A stretch of DNA of 64,000 nucleotides, taken from positions 1,328,166 through 1,392,165 of the forward strand of contig VZQC01012376.1 of the NCBI GenBank assembly GCA_009823505.1, read 5' to 3'. Made by a program: the position numbers and the translations under genes. Every line of letters begins with the position of its first letter. Position 1 is the stretch's first letter. A model generated the notes under the pieces. The model searched no databases. It was not told the origin of the DNA and was given only the letters and a program-made list of their open reading frames with translations. Source of the stretch: Rhizomys pruinosus. Its lineage: Eukaryota; Chordata; Mammalia; Rodentia; Spalacidae. Positions 1 to 10,089 of the stretch are shown here, one piece after another.

Positions 1-308
1 TCTGTGTCTCCAAAGAGCCAAAGAACCAAAATATGAGACAAGGAGGAAGCAAATAGGAACAGGATAGCTGCAGCAAGACACAGACTCTCGGAATCCAGTG
101 CCGCAGAGCAGGAAAGCTGTGTCATGGCTGCCCCTCCTTCCATCCTGCAGAAGAGAAGTCTGAGCCCATGGGAGTGAAATGGAAAAACGACATGTCTCCA
201 GTGAGGGACTCTTGCCTCTGGGTCTAAAGGAATGGACCTGGCTTCCCAAACAGAGCAGAGTCGCCCCTCATCTGTCCCTGGGGAAGCAAAATGGCTTCTA
301 AAATGGAC
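1..308. other. unique sequence, nothing recognised
   Basis: No repeat signature, convincing exon or RNA gene is visible here. The short open frames have no recognisable protein content. Confidence 0.5.
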
Positions 309-385
309 ATGGTAGTCATGCCTATAAACCTAGCACTTGAGAAATGGAGGCCAGCCTGGGCTACAATAAGCCCTGTCTCAAAATA
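309..385 (+). mobile_element. B1/B4-type SINE fragment
   Basis: It keeps a degraded 'cctataaacctagcactt' block, then 'aggccagcctgggctac' and a 'ctgtctcaaaataaa' tail. These are the B1 landmarks in order, but the 5' part is missing or decayed. Confidence 0.6.
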
Positions 386-397
386 AAAGAAAGAAAG

Positions 398-542
398 AGC
401 TGGGCGTGGTGGCACATACCTTTAATCCTAGCACTCGGGAGGCAGAGGCAGGCGGATCTTTGTGAGTTCAAGGCCAGCCTGGTCTATAGAGTGAGTTCCA
501 GGACAGCTGGGGCTACAGGGAGACCCTGTCTCAAAAAGACCA

Positions 543-543
<1 letters not shown>
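398..543 (+). mobile_element. B1 SINE
   Basis: It opens with 'gctgggcgtggtggcacat', followed by the pol III B-box-like region 'gagttcaaggccagcc' and the tail 'ccctgtctcaaaaagacc'. This is a full-length 7SL-derived B1, and its tail runs into a GA microsatellite. Confidence 0.95.

Positions 544-589
<46 letters not shown>
543..589. repeat. (GA)n microsatellite
   Basis: A nearly perfect GA dinucleotide run follows the B1 tail and probably grew out of it. It produces a spurious Arg-Glu open frame. Confidence 0.95.
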
Positions 590-591
<2 letters not shown>

Positions 592-928
592 CCTAATGCC
601 AAGAATGGTAAAAGCTAAAATACTGAAGTGAAGAAATGAAGTCTACCTGTGACAAGAGTTGGCCAAAGATGCAGGAAAGTTCAGGTTGTTCAGCTGATCT
701 AGCAGGATGTAGATGGGAAAGCAAGACGAGCAGTGCTTTGGTGTCCCAGTTTGCCTTCCATCACTATGACATACTCCGTGACCAGAAGCAGCCTGGGGAG
801 GAAAGGGTTTATTTCATTGTACATTGCAGTCCGTCACCCAGGGGACTCTAAGGCAGGGACTCAGTCAGGATCTGCTGGTCGATCCCTGCCTTTCTAGTCA
901 AGGTCCTCTGCAGTGAGGAGCCACCATG
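590..928. other. unique sequence, nothing recognised
   Basis: No repeat or exon signature is visible. A 71-codon open frame at 636-851 has no recognisable domain. Confidence 0.45.
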
Positions 929-1030
929 GGAGGTCAGATGTGGCTTCACACTGTGATCCCAGCACTCGGGAGGTTTGCTGTGCATTGGAGGCCAGCCTGG
1001 GCTACATGTGAGACTGCCTCCAAAACGAAC
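929..1030 (+). mobile_element. B1-type SINE fragment
   Basis: A 'gatcccagcactcgggagg' block and 'aggccagcctgggctac' are present, ending in a degraded 'ctgcctccaaaacgaac' tail. This is an older or internally deleted B1/B4 relative. Confidence 0.7.
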
Positions 1031-1040
1031 AAATAACTAG

Positions 1041-1246
1041 GGGCTGAAGAGGCAGTGAGGCAGCTAAGAGCACTGCTGCTCGTGCAGAGGACACAAGTTT
1101 GGTTCACAGCATCCCACGTGGTGGCTAATAACCATCAGTTACTCCAGTTCCAAGGGCTCCATCTCCCTCTTCTGACCTCCACAGGCATTGCATGACATGG
1201 ATGCACTTACATACATGCAGGCAATACCCTCATACAGGCCCACATA
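1041..1246 (+). mobile_element. B2-like SINE
   Basis: The tRNA-like head 'gctaagagcactgctgctc' is followed by 'ccagttccaagggctcc', 'ctcttctgacctccacagg' and 'attgcatgacatgg'. It belongs to the commonest SINE family of the window but is moderately diverged. Confidence 0.85.
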
Positions 1247-2180
1247 GCCCAGGCCTCTGACAGATTTGCATCAGATCCTTTTCAGGTCACAAGTCAGTCC
1301 TGTTCCATGGCCCAAGTTACAGACATTTGCCTTACTTCACCATATACACCTACACTCCCAGACCCACATACAACCCCCAGGTGACTTTGGGCCATGGAAG
1401 CCCCGCATGGCCCTGGAACTATCCACCAGGGGTGGGACTAATAGGAAAAAGCTGGTGTGCTGCTCAGTTAAAAAAAATAAAACGACCCATAAGGTAGGTA
1501 ATAACCATCCCTGTGAAGAGATATGAGCGACAGTAAAGCCGTCATGCTAGGAGAAAGGAATGATTGCTCACCCCTCGAGCATTCTCCCCACCTGCAGGAG
1601 CTGCCCAGGAAGCAAATGGACCTGGACAGGACAGATTTCTCTGGGTTCAGTCAGGCATTGGAGCTCACAGCTTGCCCAGCCCTGTGTCGCACAGCACAGC
1701 CTGCTGCAATGGTCCCAAGCCGGTGGCTCCAGGAACACCCAGGAGCTCTGGAAGACAGATCCCAGGACACCACTTCAGCCCTGCAGAAGCAGAAAGCTTT
1801 AATTTATTTTTTAAGCTCTGCAGGTGATTCTATTGCAGCTAATCCAGGGATGGGCTATTAGAGACCACTGCAGTGGGGAAAAGAACACAAGTGTGGGATG
1901 CGGTTTGTTCTTAAGGAGCTTACCACATAATCGCAAAGATAAGACTCATCTATTCACGGTAAATTTAATTATTCCCGAATCTGTGTTCAAATAATGCTTC
2001 TATGCTTATCTTCATTATAGCTCTGGTTTCTTTAAGTTGGAAATGTTTATGAGTGTCTCTCCTTTATCAGCTTTCTGTGAACTATTGAAGGCAGGGACTA
2101 GGCTCTTTCATTTTGGATATAGTTACACTCCCAATCATTTAATCATTCATTCCTTTCTTGACTCAAGAAAATTCTGGGAG
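1247..2180. other. mostly unique sequence
   Basis: No gene is seen. About 2040-2160 loosely resembles the 'aaggcagggact' type of ancient mammalian repeat (MIR/L2 class), which I could not confirm. Overlapping open frames at 1523-1861 have no recognisable homology. Confidence 0.4.
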
Positions 2181-2362
2181 GCGGGGGATATAACTCAGGT
2201 GGTAGAATCCTTGCCTGGCATTTGTAAAGCCCTGTGTTTAATCCCCACCACCAGGAAAACTGGGCATGGTGTTGTATACCTGTAATCACAGCAGAAGGAT
2301 CAGGATGGAATTCAAGGTCATCCTCAGCTATGTACTGAGTGTGAGAGTAGCTCGGGCTACAG
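2181..2362 (+). mobile_element. B4 SINE (ID head fused to B1-like body)
   Basis: An ID/tRNA-like head ('taactcaggtggtagaatcc', 'tttaatccccaccacc') is joined to a B1-like body ('gggcatggtgttgtatacc', 'aattcaaggtcatcctcagc'). This arrangement is typical of rodent B4. Confidence 0.8.
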
Positions 2363-2453
2363 GAAGGAAGGAAGGAAGGAAGGAAGGAAGGAAGGAAGGA
2401 AGGAAGGAAGGAAGGAAGGAAGGAAGGAAGGAAGGAAAGGAGGGAGGGAGGGG
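2361..2453. repeat. (GGAA)n microsatellite with GGGA tail
   Basis: About nineteen GGAA units run from the B4 tail and end in AGGG units. The reverse-strand and forward-strand open frames here are repeat artefacts. Confidence 0.95.
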
Positions 2454-2469
2454 ATTCATATAGTGAAGG

Positions 2470-2494
2470 AGAGAAGCTATTCTCTGATTTCCAT

Positions 2495-2534
<40 letters not shown>

Positions 2535-2697
2535 AATGTGCACAGGTGCCCACAGAAGCCAGACGGCATCAGGCCCCTGGGGCTGGAGTTACTTGTGTTT
2601 GTGAGTTGCCTGATGTGGATGCTGTGATCCAAACTTAGGTCCTCTGGTGACGCAGTGCCAGGCACTCTTAACCACTGAGCCATCCTTCCTGCCCCTA
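2470..2697 (-). mobile_element. B2/B3-like SINE, reverse, with (CA)n
   Basis: Reading the reverse strand gives a tRNA-like head ('ggttaagagtgcctgg' type) ending at 2697, then 'ggacctaagtttgg'. A CA run at 2496-2532 marks its 3' tail. Confidence 0.7.
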
Positions 2698-3056
2698 CCA
2701 AAAAAAAATTTTTAAGAAAAATAAAAAGATCACTTGCTGGGACTCCTCGTGCCAGGCAGGCACCATTCAAGCACCAGTTCTGCAGCAGTGAGCAAAACCA
2801 ACAAGCCTCCAGCTTGCCTGGAACTGACGTGTCAAAGGAGGTGAAGGTGGAAGCAAGAAAATAAATGAATAAGACGAGTGCTGTAAAACAAATGAAAGTC
2901 TTAGCAAAGAGAGACCGTCAAGAGCATAGCCAGGGGACACTTCTTGGAGTCAGCAGGAAGGAGGAAAACGTAGGTGAGACACAGTGAGCAGCATCAACAG
3001 CTGGAGAGAGCCGGCAGGGCAGAACCAGCAGCTTCAAAGGCACAAAGGCTGGAATG
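2698..3056. other. unique or ancient-repeat sequence
   Basis: No gene is visible. The run of short phrases near 2900-3056, continued at 3500-3590, resembles a widespread old mammalian repeat, but I could not place it in a family. Confidence 0.35.
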
Positions 3057-3071
3057 AAAATGAACTACCTG

Positions 3072-3311
3072 GAGGCTGGAGAGATGGCCTAGCGGTTAAG
3101 AGTGCCGACCGCTCTTGCAGAGGACCCGAGTTCGATCCCCAGCACCCACATGGCGGCTGAGAACTGTCTGTAACTCCAATTCCAGGAGAACTCCAGTTCC
3201 AGGGGATTCCGAGTCCCTCTTCTGACCTCCGCAGCATTGCACGACACGGGTGCACAGACCTGCATACAAAACAGTACATTCATACACATAAATAATAAAT
3301 AAAATAAAATA
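3072..3311 (+). mobile_element. B2-like SINE, subfamily with 17-bp internal duplication
   Basis: A complete element starts at 'ggctggagagatggcctag', has a pol III B box in 'gagttcgatcccc', and ends in an A-rich 'aataaataaaataa' tail. Units at 3172-3188 and 3189-3205 are tandem copies of a 17-base block. It is flanked by a 15-bp target-site duplication (3057-3071 and 3312-3326). Confidence 0.95.
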
Positions 3312-3326
3312 AAAATGAACTACCTG

Positions 3327-3485
3327 AGCCGGGCAAGGTGGCACACGCCTTTAATCCTAGCACCTGAGAGGCAGAGGCAGGCAGATCTTTGTGAGTTCAA
3401 GGCCAGCCTGGTCTACAGAGTAAGTTCCAGGCCAGCTGGGGCTACAGGGAGACCCTGTCTCAAAAAGACCAAAAAAAAGAAAAAG
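3327..3485 (+). mobile_element. B1 SINE inserted at the same target as the upstream B2
   Basis: A full-length B1 lies between the second and third copies of the 15-mer AAAATGAACTACCTG (3312-3326 and 3486-3500). It therefore inserted into the downstream target duplication left by the B2, or the reverse order occurred. Confidence 0.95.
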
Positions 3486-3605
3486 AAAATGAACTACCTG
3501 CTCCAGTGGCTGGACCTGGTGACAGAGAGAAGCAGGATTTGAGCACGCACAGAGGTAGAGCGCAGTCAGGGAACAAGCAGCCAGGTTCGCTCTGATGGCA
3601 GGTGT

Positions 3606-3662
3606 CTCCTCCTCCTCCTCCTCCTCCTCCTCCTCTTCCTCCTCCTCCTCCTCCTCCTCCTC
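3606..3662. repeat. (TCC)n microsatellite
   Basis: A nearly pure TCC trinucleotide run with one TTCC interruption, followed by a pyrimidine-rich stretch to about 3730. Confidence 0.95.
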
Positions 3663-3734
3663 GTTTTCCTACACTGCCACCACCTCCTCTTCCTCACCCT
3701 CCTTCTCTGTCTCTTCCTCCTCCTGTCCACCTTT

Positions 3735-3848
3735 ATTAGGCCCTCACTATGTAGCCTAGGCTGGCCTCAAATTCACTATGTAGCTACATAGCCCAGGCTC
3801 ATCTTAAATTCATGATCGTCCTGCCTCAGCCTCCTGAACGCTGCAAGC
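3735..3848 (-). mobile_element. B1-type SINE fragment, reverse
   Basis: 'tatgtagcctaggctggcc' and 'cctgcctcagcctcctgaa' are the reverse complement of B1 body landmarks. A local duplication of the 'tatgtagc' segment is visible. Confidence 0.75.
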
Positions 3849-4349
3849 AAGGCCAGATATTTTGTATCCTTGCTTCCACTTGATTCTCTAAGTGCAACGA
3901 AACACCATCAAAGCATCTTAGCTAAGGTGATTAACACACATGACTTAATTTTTCTCCCTTCAGAAATCATCCCATGTAGATAATACATTTGAGTGGAAAC
4001 AGAAGGCAACTTCAAAGGTGATTTTCAAAGTCCAGGCCAGAGACAATAATCTCAGAAGCATCTCTCAGTCTGTTACGTTGGTCCTGGTGTGGGGTGAAGT
4101 ATTCAGGAATGAATCCTAGGCTACCAAGTAAGCCAATGCCTGGAACATAACAATAAGCAGTTGATGGATGAGTATAAAGCAACTCCGGGTCAGCATCTCT
4201 GACATAATTATGTGGCAGCAGGTCTGATGCAGACGGAAGTGCTCTGGACCATCATGGAAGAGCTCCCTGAACACCAGAGGTGAAAGTGCCTGCCTGGCAT
4301 CGCCATGCACCTGAGCCCATGAGCTTGTGACCAGCCTGAGTAGTATAAT

Positions 4350-4350
<1 letters not shown>
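3849..4350. other. unique sequence
   Basis: No gene or clear repeat is seen. The last 60 bases look like a decayed B1 tail leading into the GA run. Confidence 0.4.

Positions 4351-4412
<62 letters not shown>
4351..4412. repeat. (GA)n microsatellite
   Basis: A GA dinucleotide run with one GG interruption. It accounts for the Arg-Glu and Ser-Leu open frames on the two strands. Confidence 0.95.
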
Positions 4413-4571
4413 TTTTAATCCCACCTCTGAAGTTGAATACCAGTGTGACAGAGGCAAAATCATGAAGGAAAATTCTAGACCAGAACATAAAAACAAACTT
4501 GTTAGCTGTCGTGTGAAGTTCGGGGAGGGATATTTTTATGGCTGTGGTGTTGGTGTTGAAACGAGAGATCA

Positions 4572-4655
4572 CCTTGTAGTAGGTGATGACGCTCCTGCCT
4601 CAGCCTCCCGAGTGAGCATTACAGACAGGCATAGACCACCACATACATGGGCCTG
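4572..4655 (-). mobile_element. B1-type SINE fragment, reverse
   Basis: 'cctgcctcagcctcccgag' and 'acaggcatagaccaccac' match the reverse complement of the B1 5' half. Confidence 0.65.
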
Positions 4656-4922
4656 TGGCTTTGGGGTTGGTTTAGTTTTTGATGGTGGGATTTTTTTCGG
4701 GGGCAGTGGAGTCAGAAAAAGTGCAAAGAAGTGTTGGGAAAGCGGAGGCAGGGGTGATGGTACCATAGGTTGAATATGGAAACAGGAGATTATCAAGTGA
4801 CCTGGAAAGCGGGCAGTAGTTTGGATTTTAAAAGCAGGACAGTCCAGACCCACCATGTCTTGAAGGAAGACACACATCCATGGTGAGTGATTCATGCCCT
4901 GAATCAGGGCAGTATTCAAATG

Positions 4923-4928
4923 GTGACA
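4923..4928. repeat. target-site duplication, left copy (GTGACA)
   Basis: GTGACA directly precedes the LTR and is repeated exactly at 5654-5659 just after it. Confidence 0.75.
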
Positions 4929-5653
4929 TGTAGGAAGAGCCAGTTTGAATTGGGGGCTAGTTCTCAGCTAGCACCCCTTAGAGCACCATGTGGGTGAGAG
5001 TCATGGGATTTCTCTGACCCCACCCCAGGAAGGAGCAAGCAATGTGGCCCAGGTGCATGATGCTGGGTGAGGCAGCAGTGTGCAGAACTGGGGGTCTGTG
5101 ATTGGCTCTGGGAGCTGACATCATTTTGCTTATAAAAGCAAGCTGTAGCAGGTAATAAATTGAATTCTCCATTACCATCATTACAGAATTCCCGGCCATT
5201 ATTTTTGCATGCATACAGGCCGAAGCAGGCCTGAATTTCCTTTGAGTAACCAGTGGGTTGGACAGCAGTCCTTTAGACCACCAACCTGGATAGCTGGTGT
5301 GGGTGAAGTGGGGCTGAAAGGAAACCTATCAGGTCACCAGCTGTGAAGTGAATTGTGAGTGGGCATAGGCTGAAGATAGGCAATGAGCCATCAGCCTGAA
5401 ATTCCTGTCCAGGGGCCAGCAGTCTTTGGGCAGGTGGGAAAGCACCGCCAAGGCATGAAACGTTCAGTCATCCCAGGCTAAGGACCTGAGTTGGAAGTAC
5501 CTCTCAGGTCGGATTACAGAAGTAACCGACTGACCTGACTGACCTCTGCACCAAGGGGTCCGTTTCCCACAGTGTCCGAAAGGCAGGCACTGTGCTCCCC
5601 CTCCTTTAGCAGGACCTCGCTGTACCTGCTCGTGGCAAAGGAAGCTTCCTACA
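4929..5653 (+). mobile_element. solo LTR of an endogenous retrovirus, family not named
   Basis: The 725-bp segment begins TGT and ends ACA, and a 6-bp direct repeat GTGACA sits immediately outside each end. Six-base duplications are typical of ERVK/class II insertions. A TATA box candidate TATAAAA is at 5131-5137. A second, diverged copy lies at 23190-24478 with matching ends. There is no internal retroviral sequence, so this is a solo LTR left by recombination. The family name is not known to me. Confidence 0.75.
5131..5137 (+). promoter_or_regulatory. TATA box candidate of the LTR
   Basis: TATAAAA lies within the LTR, about 200 bases from its 5' end. The second LTR copy has a decayed TTTAAAA at the same point. 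Activity is not shown. Confidence 0.4.
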
Positions 5654-5659
5654 GTGACA
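5654..5659. repeat. target-site duplication, right copy (GTGACA)
   Basis: This is an exact repeat of 4923-4928 adjoining the 3' end of the LTR. Confidence 0.75.
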
Positions 5660-5693
5660 CAGTACTCTAAGCCCCAGAAATATTAAACAACAC

Positions 5694-5717
5694 TGGGGGC
5701 GGGGGGGGGGAGGGGGC
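5694..5717. repeat. G-rich run
   Basis: Long G homopolymer segments are broken by one C and one A. Such runs are often of uncertain length in draft assemblies. Confidence 0.9.
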
Positions 5718-5841
5718 AGGGACAGGACGACAAAGCCACACACCTGGGCTCCAACCAGAAGCAACTCAACCACAAAGGTGCCAGACTCTCAGAAGTGGCC
5801 CCAGGGGACCCAGCAAAGGGGTCAAGAGGTGAGGAGGTGAG

Positions 5842-5893
5842 CCGTGGGAGAAAGCAGGAAGCCCCACCCGTGGGAGAAAGCAGGAAGCCCCAG
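5842..5893. repeat. 26-bp direct tandem duplication
   Basis: A 26-base unit starting 'ccgtgggagaaagcagg' occurs twice in tandem (5842-5867 and 5868-5893), differing only at the last base. It is a simple replication-slippage product. Confidence 0.9.
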
Positions 5894-7195
5894 CAACGGC
5901 TAACCCCTGGGGCCTGGAAAGGATGCCCAGGGGGGCGACGGATACAGGTGTTAGTGCTCTGGGTCCGTGTGTCTTTTCTGTCTCCTTCACACAGATCCCA
6001 ACTCCAAGCTGCACGGTTGGTCCTTCTCGCACATGGAGATGCCTGGCAGACCATGTTTGGGGAGACCCGATCCCATTGGCAGTGCTTGCAGGGAACGGAC
6101 AGGTGAGTCGAGCGGAGGGAAGGGGAGGGACTCCTCTTCACACCCAAGGAGCTACTGGAACTTGCCCCCTTCCCACTTAAAAGAAAAACCACAAATCCAC
6201 TAGTTTAAGGATCTTCACGTCTCCATCAGTTCAGTAACCAGCCCACCAGCTGACAAAGAGGCTGAGGCAACAGCCAAGGGCATGGGCTTCCGAAGCAGAC
6301 TTCTGGATGAAAATATGTGCGCCAGAGAATGGCAACAGCGCCCTCTGGTGGACACCTGCTCCCTTGCAGCCTGAAAGGACATCTGCCTGATCAAGAGATG
6401 AGAGAGCCGGTAGGCAGCCAGGCGGCAACCGTAGAAAAAGACAGCTTCCCTAAGGGAACCGGATTGTTCCTAATGAGAAACATTTGCTCAGAGACCCAGT
6501 ACTCTGAAGGGCTCACAGGCAGGCCTGCCTCAGTGGGGGAGCTCGTTCTTCCCTAAGTGGTCACATGAGATCTTCTGCAGCCCTAATTTTTATTTCAAGC
6601 ATGACCACAGGTTCCAGTGATGCAATGTACTGACAAAGACCCATGGGTCCAACAAATTCCTTCTTACATCAGCCTCCTCATGTAGCCTCCTTTGCTTCAA
6701 GCATGTTACACATGTGCTTACACACACACACACACACACACACCTCCCAGCTCTTTGCAGGGCATCTCACAATCTCATGTACCTTGGGCATGAATTTGCA
6801 GGGCCCCCAGACCCCAGAGAAAGACAGCCCTGCGTGCAGACAACTCCACACATCTTGGGAGCATGGGGACAGGCAGGAAACCAGCCAGGCTGGGTCAGTT
6901 ACAGGTGCTTTGCTAAAGCTACTGTATTGCAGCTCAATCTTGAAAGAAAAGAGGAAGTTCTGGATCAAAAAGTCATAACAATGGACTATCAAAATGGCTC
7001 AGCAACAAGCCTGCTGACCTTGGTTCAGTCCCTAGGACTCACATTGGGAGAGGAGAGAATGAACACCTGCAGACATGCTGAGATTACTGTGCCTGGTACA
7101 CCCCGGGGACAGCTGACTGGGGAGCACTCAGTCTGGGTGCTCAGCACCTCTCAGGCAATCAAGGAAAACGAACATTTTCACAAATATTACAAGTT
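5894..7195. other. mostly unique sequence with a short (CA)n
   Basis: A CA run lies at 6719-6745. Several overlapping open frames (up to 194 codons, 6714-7298, which runs from the CA run into a B2 SINE) have no coherent protein signature. I see no exon I can support. Confidence 0.4.
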
Positions 7196-7204
7196 ACTCT
7201 CTAG

Positions 7205-7422
7205 AGGCTCAGGAGATGGGTTGAGAGCACTGGCTGCTCTTGCAGAGGACCCGGTTTCAGTTCCCAGCACCTATTTGGCTGGTAACAATCATCAGTAACT
7301 CCAGTTCCAGGGGCTCCAACACTCTCTTCTGACTTTCCCAGGCATTGCATGACATGAGTATACTTACATGCAGTCAATACACTCATATACACATAAATAA
7401 AAATAATAAAATATTTTAATCC
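7205..7422 (+). mobile_element. B2-like SINE
   Basis: It has head 'gagagcactggctgctcttg', body 'ctccagttccaggggctcc' and tail 'cacataaataaaaataataa'. It is preceded by ACTCTCTAG at 7196-7204, a sequence that recurs after it. Confidence 0.9.
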
Positions 7423-7430
7423 CTCTCTAG

Positions 7431-7655
7431 AGACTAAATAGATGGCTTAGTGGTTGAGAGCACTGGCTCCTCTTACAAAGGGCCCTGGGATCAGTTCCCA
7501 GCACCAATAAGGCCGGCTAACAACCATCCATAACTCCAGTTCCAGGGGATTCAGCACCCTCTTCTGGCCTTCCCAGGCATTGCATGCCATAAGTGTACTT
7601 ACATGGAGGCAAAACACTCATACACATAAAATAAAAATAAATAAGATTGCTTTAA
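7431..7655 (+). mobile_element. B2-like SINE, second of a serial pair
   Basis: A second complete B2-like copy follows a CTCTCTAG at 7423-7430 and is followed by ACTCTCTAG at 7659-7667. The two SINEs thus share one target sequence present three times. Confidence 0.9.
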
Positions 7656-7667
7656 ATCACTCTCTAG

Positions 7668-7790
7668 CAGGTATGGTGCTGTACAGGGGTACAGTACTCA
7701 TACTGGAGAGACTGAAGCAGGAAGATTGTGATTCTAAGGCCGGTCTGAGCTGCATAGCAAGACCCAGTCTGAAACAGTCTGTGATATAAA
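7668..7790 (+). mobile_element. B1/B4-type SINE fragment
   Basis: 'gcaggtatggtgctgtac', 'tgaagcaggaagattgtga' and 'caagacccagtctgaaac' follow the B1-like body order but are strongly diverged. Confidence 0.55.
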
Positions 7791-8973
7791 AGGCTGGGGA
7801 GGTTTGGGGGGGTGTCCTTTTTTGGGTTCCTTTGAGAAGAGTGACTTGAAGACCTTCACAGGGTTCAGAGCTGTTCTTTCCATAATCTCAGATAGAAACC
7901 GTAAATATGAATTTGCCCAACCACAAGTGTTTCAGGTGCCCAAATTTCAAAGGGCATAAAAGATACCTAAGGCACCCAACAAAGCCAGAAAATGGTGAAG
8001 ATGGAAATAGAGCATTAGATTGTCCCAAACAAGGGCCAGTCTCCACTGCACAGCAGAAAAGGGACTATCTGGAGAAGGAGGAAGAAGACGGACTTGGAGA
8101 AACTCTCCATAGGAACTGACTGCCACTGCAGATTTTGTGAAAGTCCAAGACTGTCTGATTTGTGTTAAGTGAGAAGACGGCTGGAGTGGCCCAAGAAGTC
8201 ACTGTGAGCACAGCGATCCTGCCCACCAGCGGAGGGACAGTGTCTTTGGGTTGACGCTGGCCGATGGCATTAGCAGCTCACTGGAGCCTCTCTAGAAGTC
8301 AAATTGGAACGTTTCTAGGACTGGAACAATAATCAAGCTTCACTTCCCCAAGTGACAAGCACCCAGATGGTCCAAATGTCCTCTGTTGTTACAAAACACA
8401 GCTCCCAACTCAGAAGGAAGATGAGATAGCTTATTCTTGAGCCAAATAGGAATGAACATGGCCCAGAAACATGGATTTAGGTTGCCCCCAAATAACATGT
8501 TCCTAAGTAGAAGTGGTTTGAAGAGAGTTTTTACTTACACAACCAAAGAAAGTCACTCAAAACATTTTTCAGGACACTGGTGGAAACATCAAGTAGTTGG
8601 GTTACAGCAAAGCAGGAATGAGGGTCTCTAAGGGTTTCAGATGCTGTCTGAAAATACTCTTGGCTTTGGGGGTTAGTGGAAGCTCGGAATCTAAGTCTAT
8701 ACATTCCAAAGGTTCTTACCTGACAGTAACAAGAATGTTGTCAGACACAGAAGTGATGGGTTAGTGGGTATTAAGGCACTAAAGATGGCCCCAGATAATT
8801 TGGCTAGGATCTTCAGCCCTGCAAAGCTCCACAGTTACAATTCTAATCAGTGGGTCTGCGTGGCAGAAGCTTCAACATCAGCGTAGCTTTTTCTGGGAAC
8901 CTCGGTTCACCCGTCTCTATCTGTAGACTTCTGCCGCCAGCGAAGCCACCTTTTTCCAGTGGTAACAAACTGA
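7791..8973. other. unique sequence, no gene recognised
   Basis: About 1.2 kb is free of recognisable SINEs. A 70-codon frame at 7907-8119 contains a Cys-X2-Cys and nearby His, but not a proper zinc knuckle. I see no splice-bounded exon I can defend. Confidence 0.4.
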
Positions 8974-9062
8974 GGGCGGGGCGTAGATCAGCAATGAAGT
9001 ATCTGCTTGGTGTATACGACCCACCCAGGGTTCCGATCTCTGGCACCGCAACACATGGAGGG
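8974..9062 (+). mobile_element. ID-like SINE (tRNA-derived), diverged
   Basis: 'gcgtagatcagcaatgaagt', then 'tctgcttggtgtatac', then 'cccagggttccgatctctgg' follow the ID/tRNA-Ala head order with A- and B-box remnants. It lacks a clear A tail. Confidence 0.6.
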
Positions 9063-10034
9063 GGGGGTGCGACATATTGCAAACCCCTAGGCTTAATCCA
9101 CAAAAATAAACAAATAAACGAGCATTCCCTCCACTTGGAGCCCTTCCCTCATCCTTGACACGGGCCAGAACTTCTCCCCTTTTGAGGACAGAAGCCAACC
9201 AGGAACAGTGCAACTGGATTTTACTTTCTTCCTTCTAGGAAAAGGGGAAACTCCACAGAGCTCCATGTTGACCTCCAGATTCGCAATTCCCACTCCTCCT
9301 GACCCACCCAGCCAGTGCTGCAGAGACACTGCTGCCCGTGCGTGGGAAGAAGCTTGAGTGCTCTGTTATGAGCCATGCGAAGACTTTTCCAGTCGTGCCT
9401 CATAGTCCCACCCGCAAAGCAACTCCTGAAGCTCCGCTGCTGAGCTCCTCTCGGTCCTTTAGGGCTGTCCCTCGGTCAGCCCTGCTTGAGTACATGCTAA
9501 ATTCCCCATGGGAGAAGAATATCGTGGCTCTGAGAGATTGTACCCTGGCCAGCAAGCCTTCAAAAGCCATCACCTAAAAGTGAGATTTTACAGGAGCGTG
9601 TGAACGTGTTGTTCCAGGTCCAGGACTTGAGGTAGTGTAAAACCAGGATAGGCTTACTGTTGACCTCTGTAAAGCTAGCCACCAGTGTGGGACCCCAGAG
9701 CACCAGAGGCACTCAGTGTTTGTAGAAGAGCATAATGAATGAATGCACGAATGAATAAGGAAGAAAAAGTCCACAGGACAGAGTACCCTCCTGGGGAAGA
9801 TTAGAGGCCAGAAAAGAAATCCCTCTGGGACATAGTTGGCCCCTCACCCTCTTGTGTCCGGTACATGCGAAGACAGTAATGGGCTCTTCCTTGCTCTTGA
9901 GTTTTACAGATGATTAAGTGAGCGGTAGGTAGGACAAGCCTGTCCTGGTGCTGTCGAAAATGAATCTCACCACCAGGGGGCAATGCAGATCAAGGACCAG
10001 GTTTTCTTGTGCAAACCCCGGTGGATAACGGCAC
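9063..10034. other. unique sequence, no gene recognised
   Basis: Nothing I can name. A stretch near 9700-9750 ('aatgaatgaatg') resembles the end of an ancient MIR/L2-type repeat. Confidence 0.4.
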
Positions 10035-10052
10035 GGGGGGGGGGGGGGGGGG
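10035..10052. repeat. G homopolymer
   Basis: An unbroken run of G, whose length is liable to sequencing error. Confidence 0.9.
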
Positions 10053-10089
10053 CTAAAAAAAGATAGAGAGAAAGTATAAAAAAAAGAAG

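Noticed and set aside
5154..5159. AATAAA in the first LTR considered as its poly-A signal
   Set aside because: It lies only about 20 bases after the TATA box, too close for a usual R region.
7907..8119. Cys-X2-Cys with a nearby His, considered as a retroviral zinc knuckle
   Set aside because: Spacing does not fit Cys-X2-Cys-X4-His-X4-Cys and no flanking gag-like sequence is seen.
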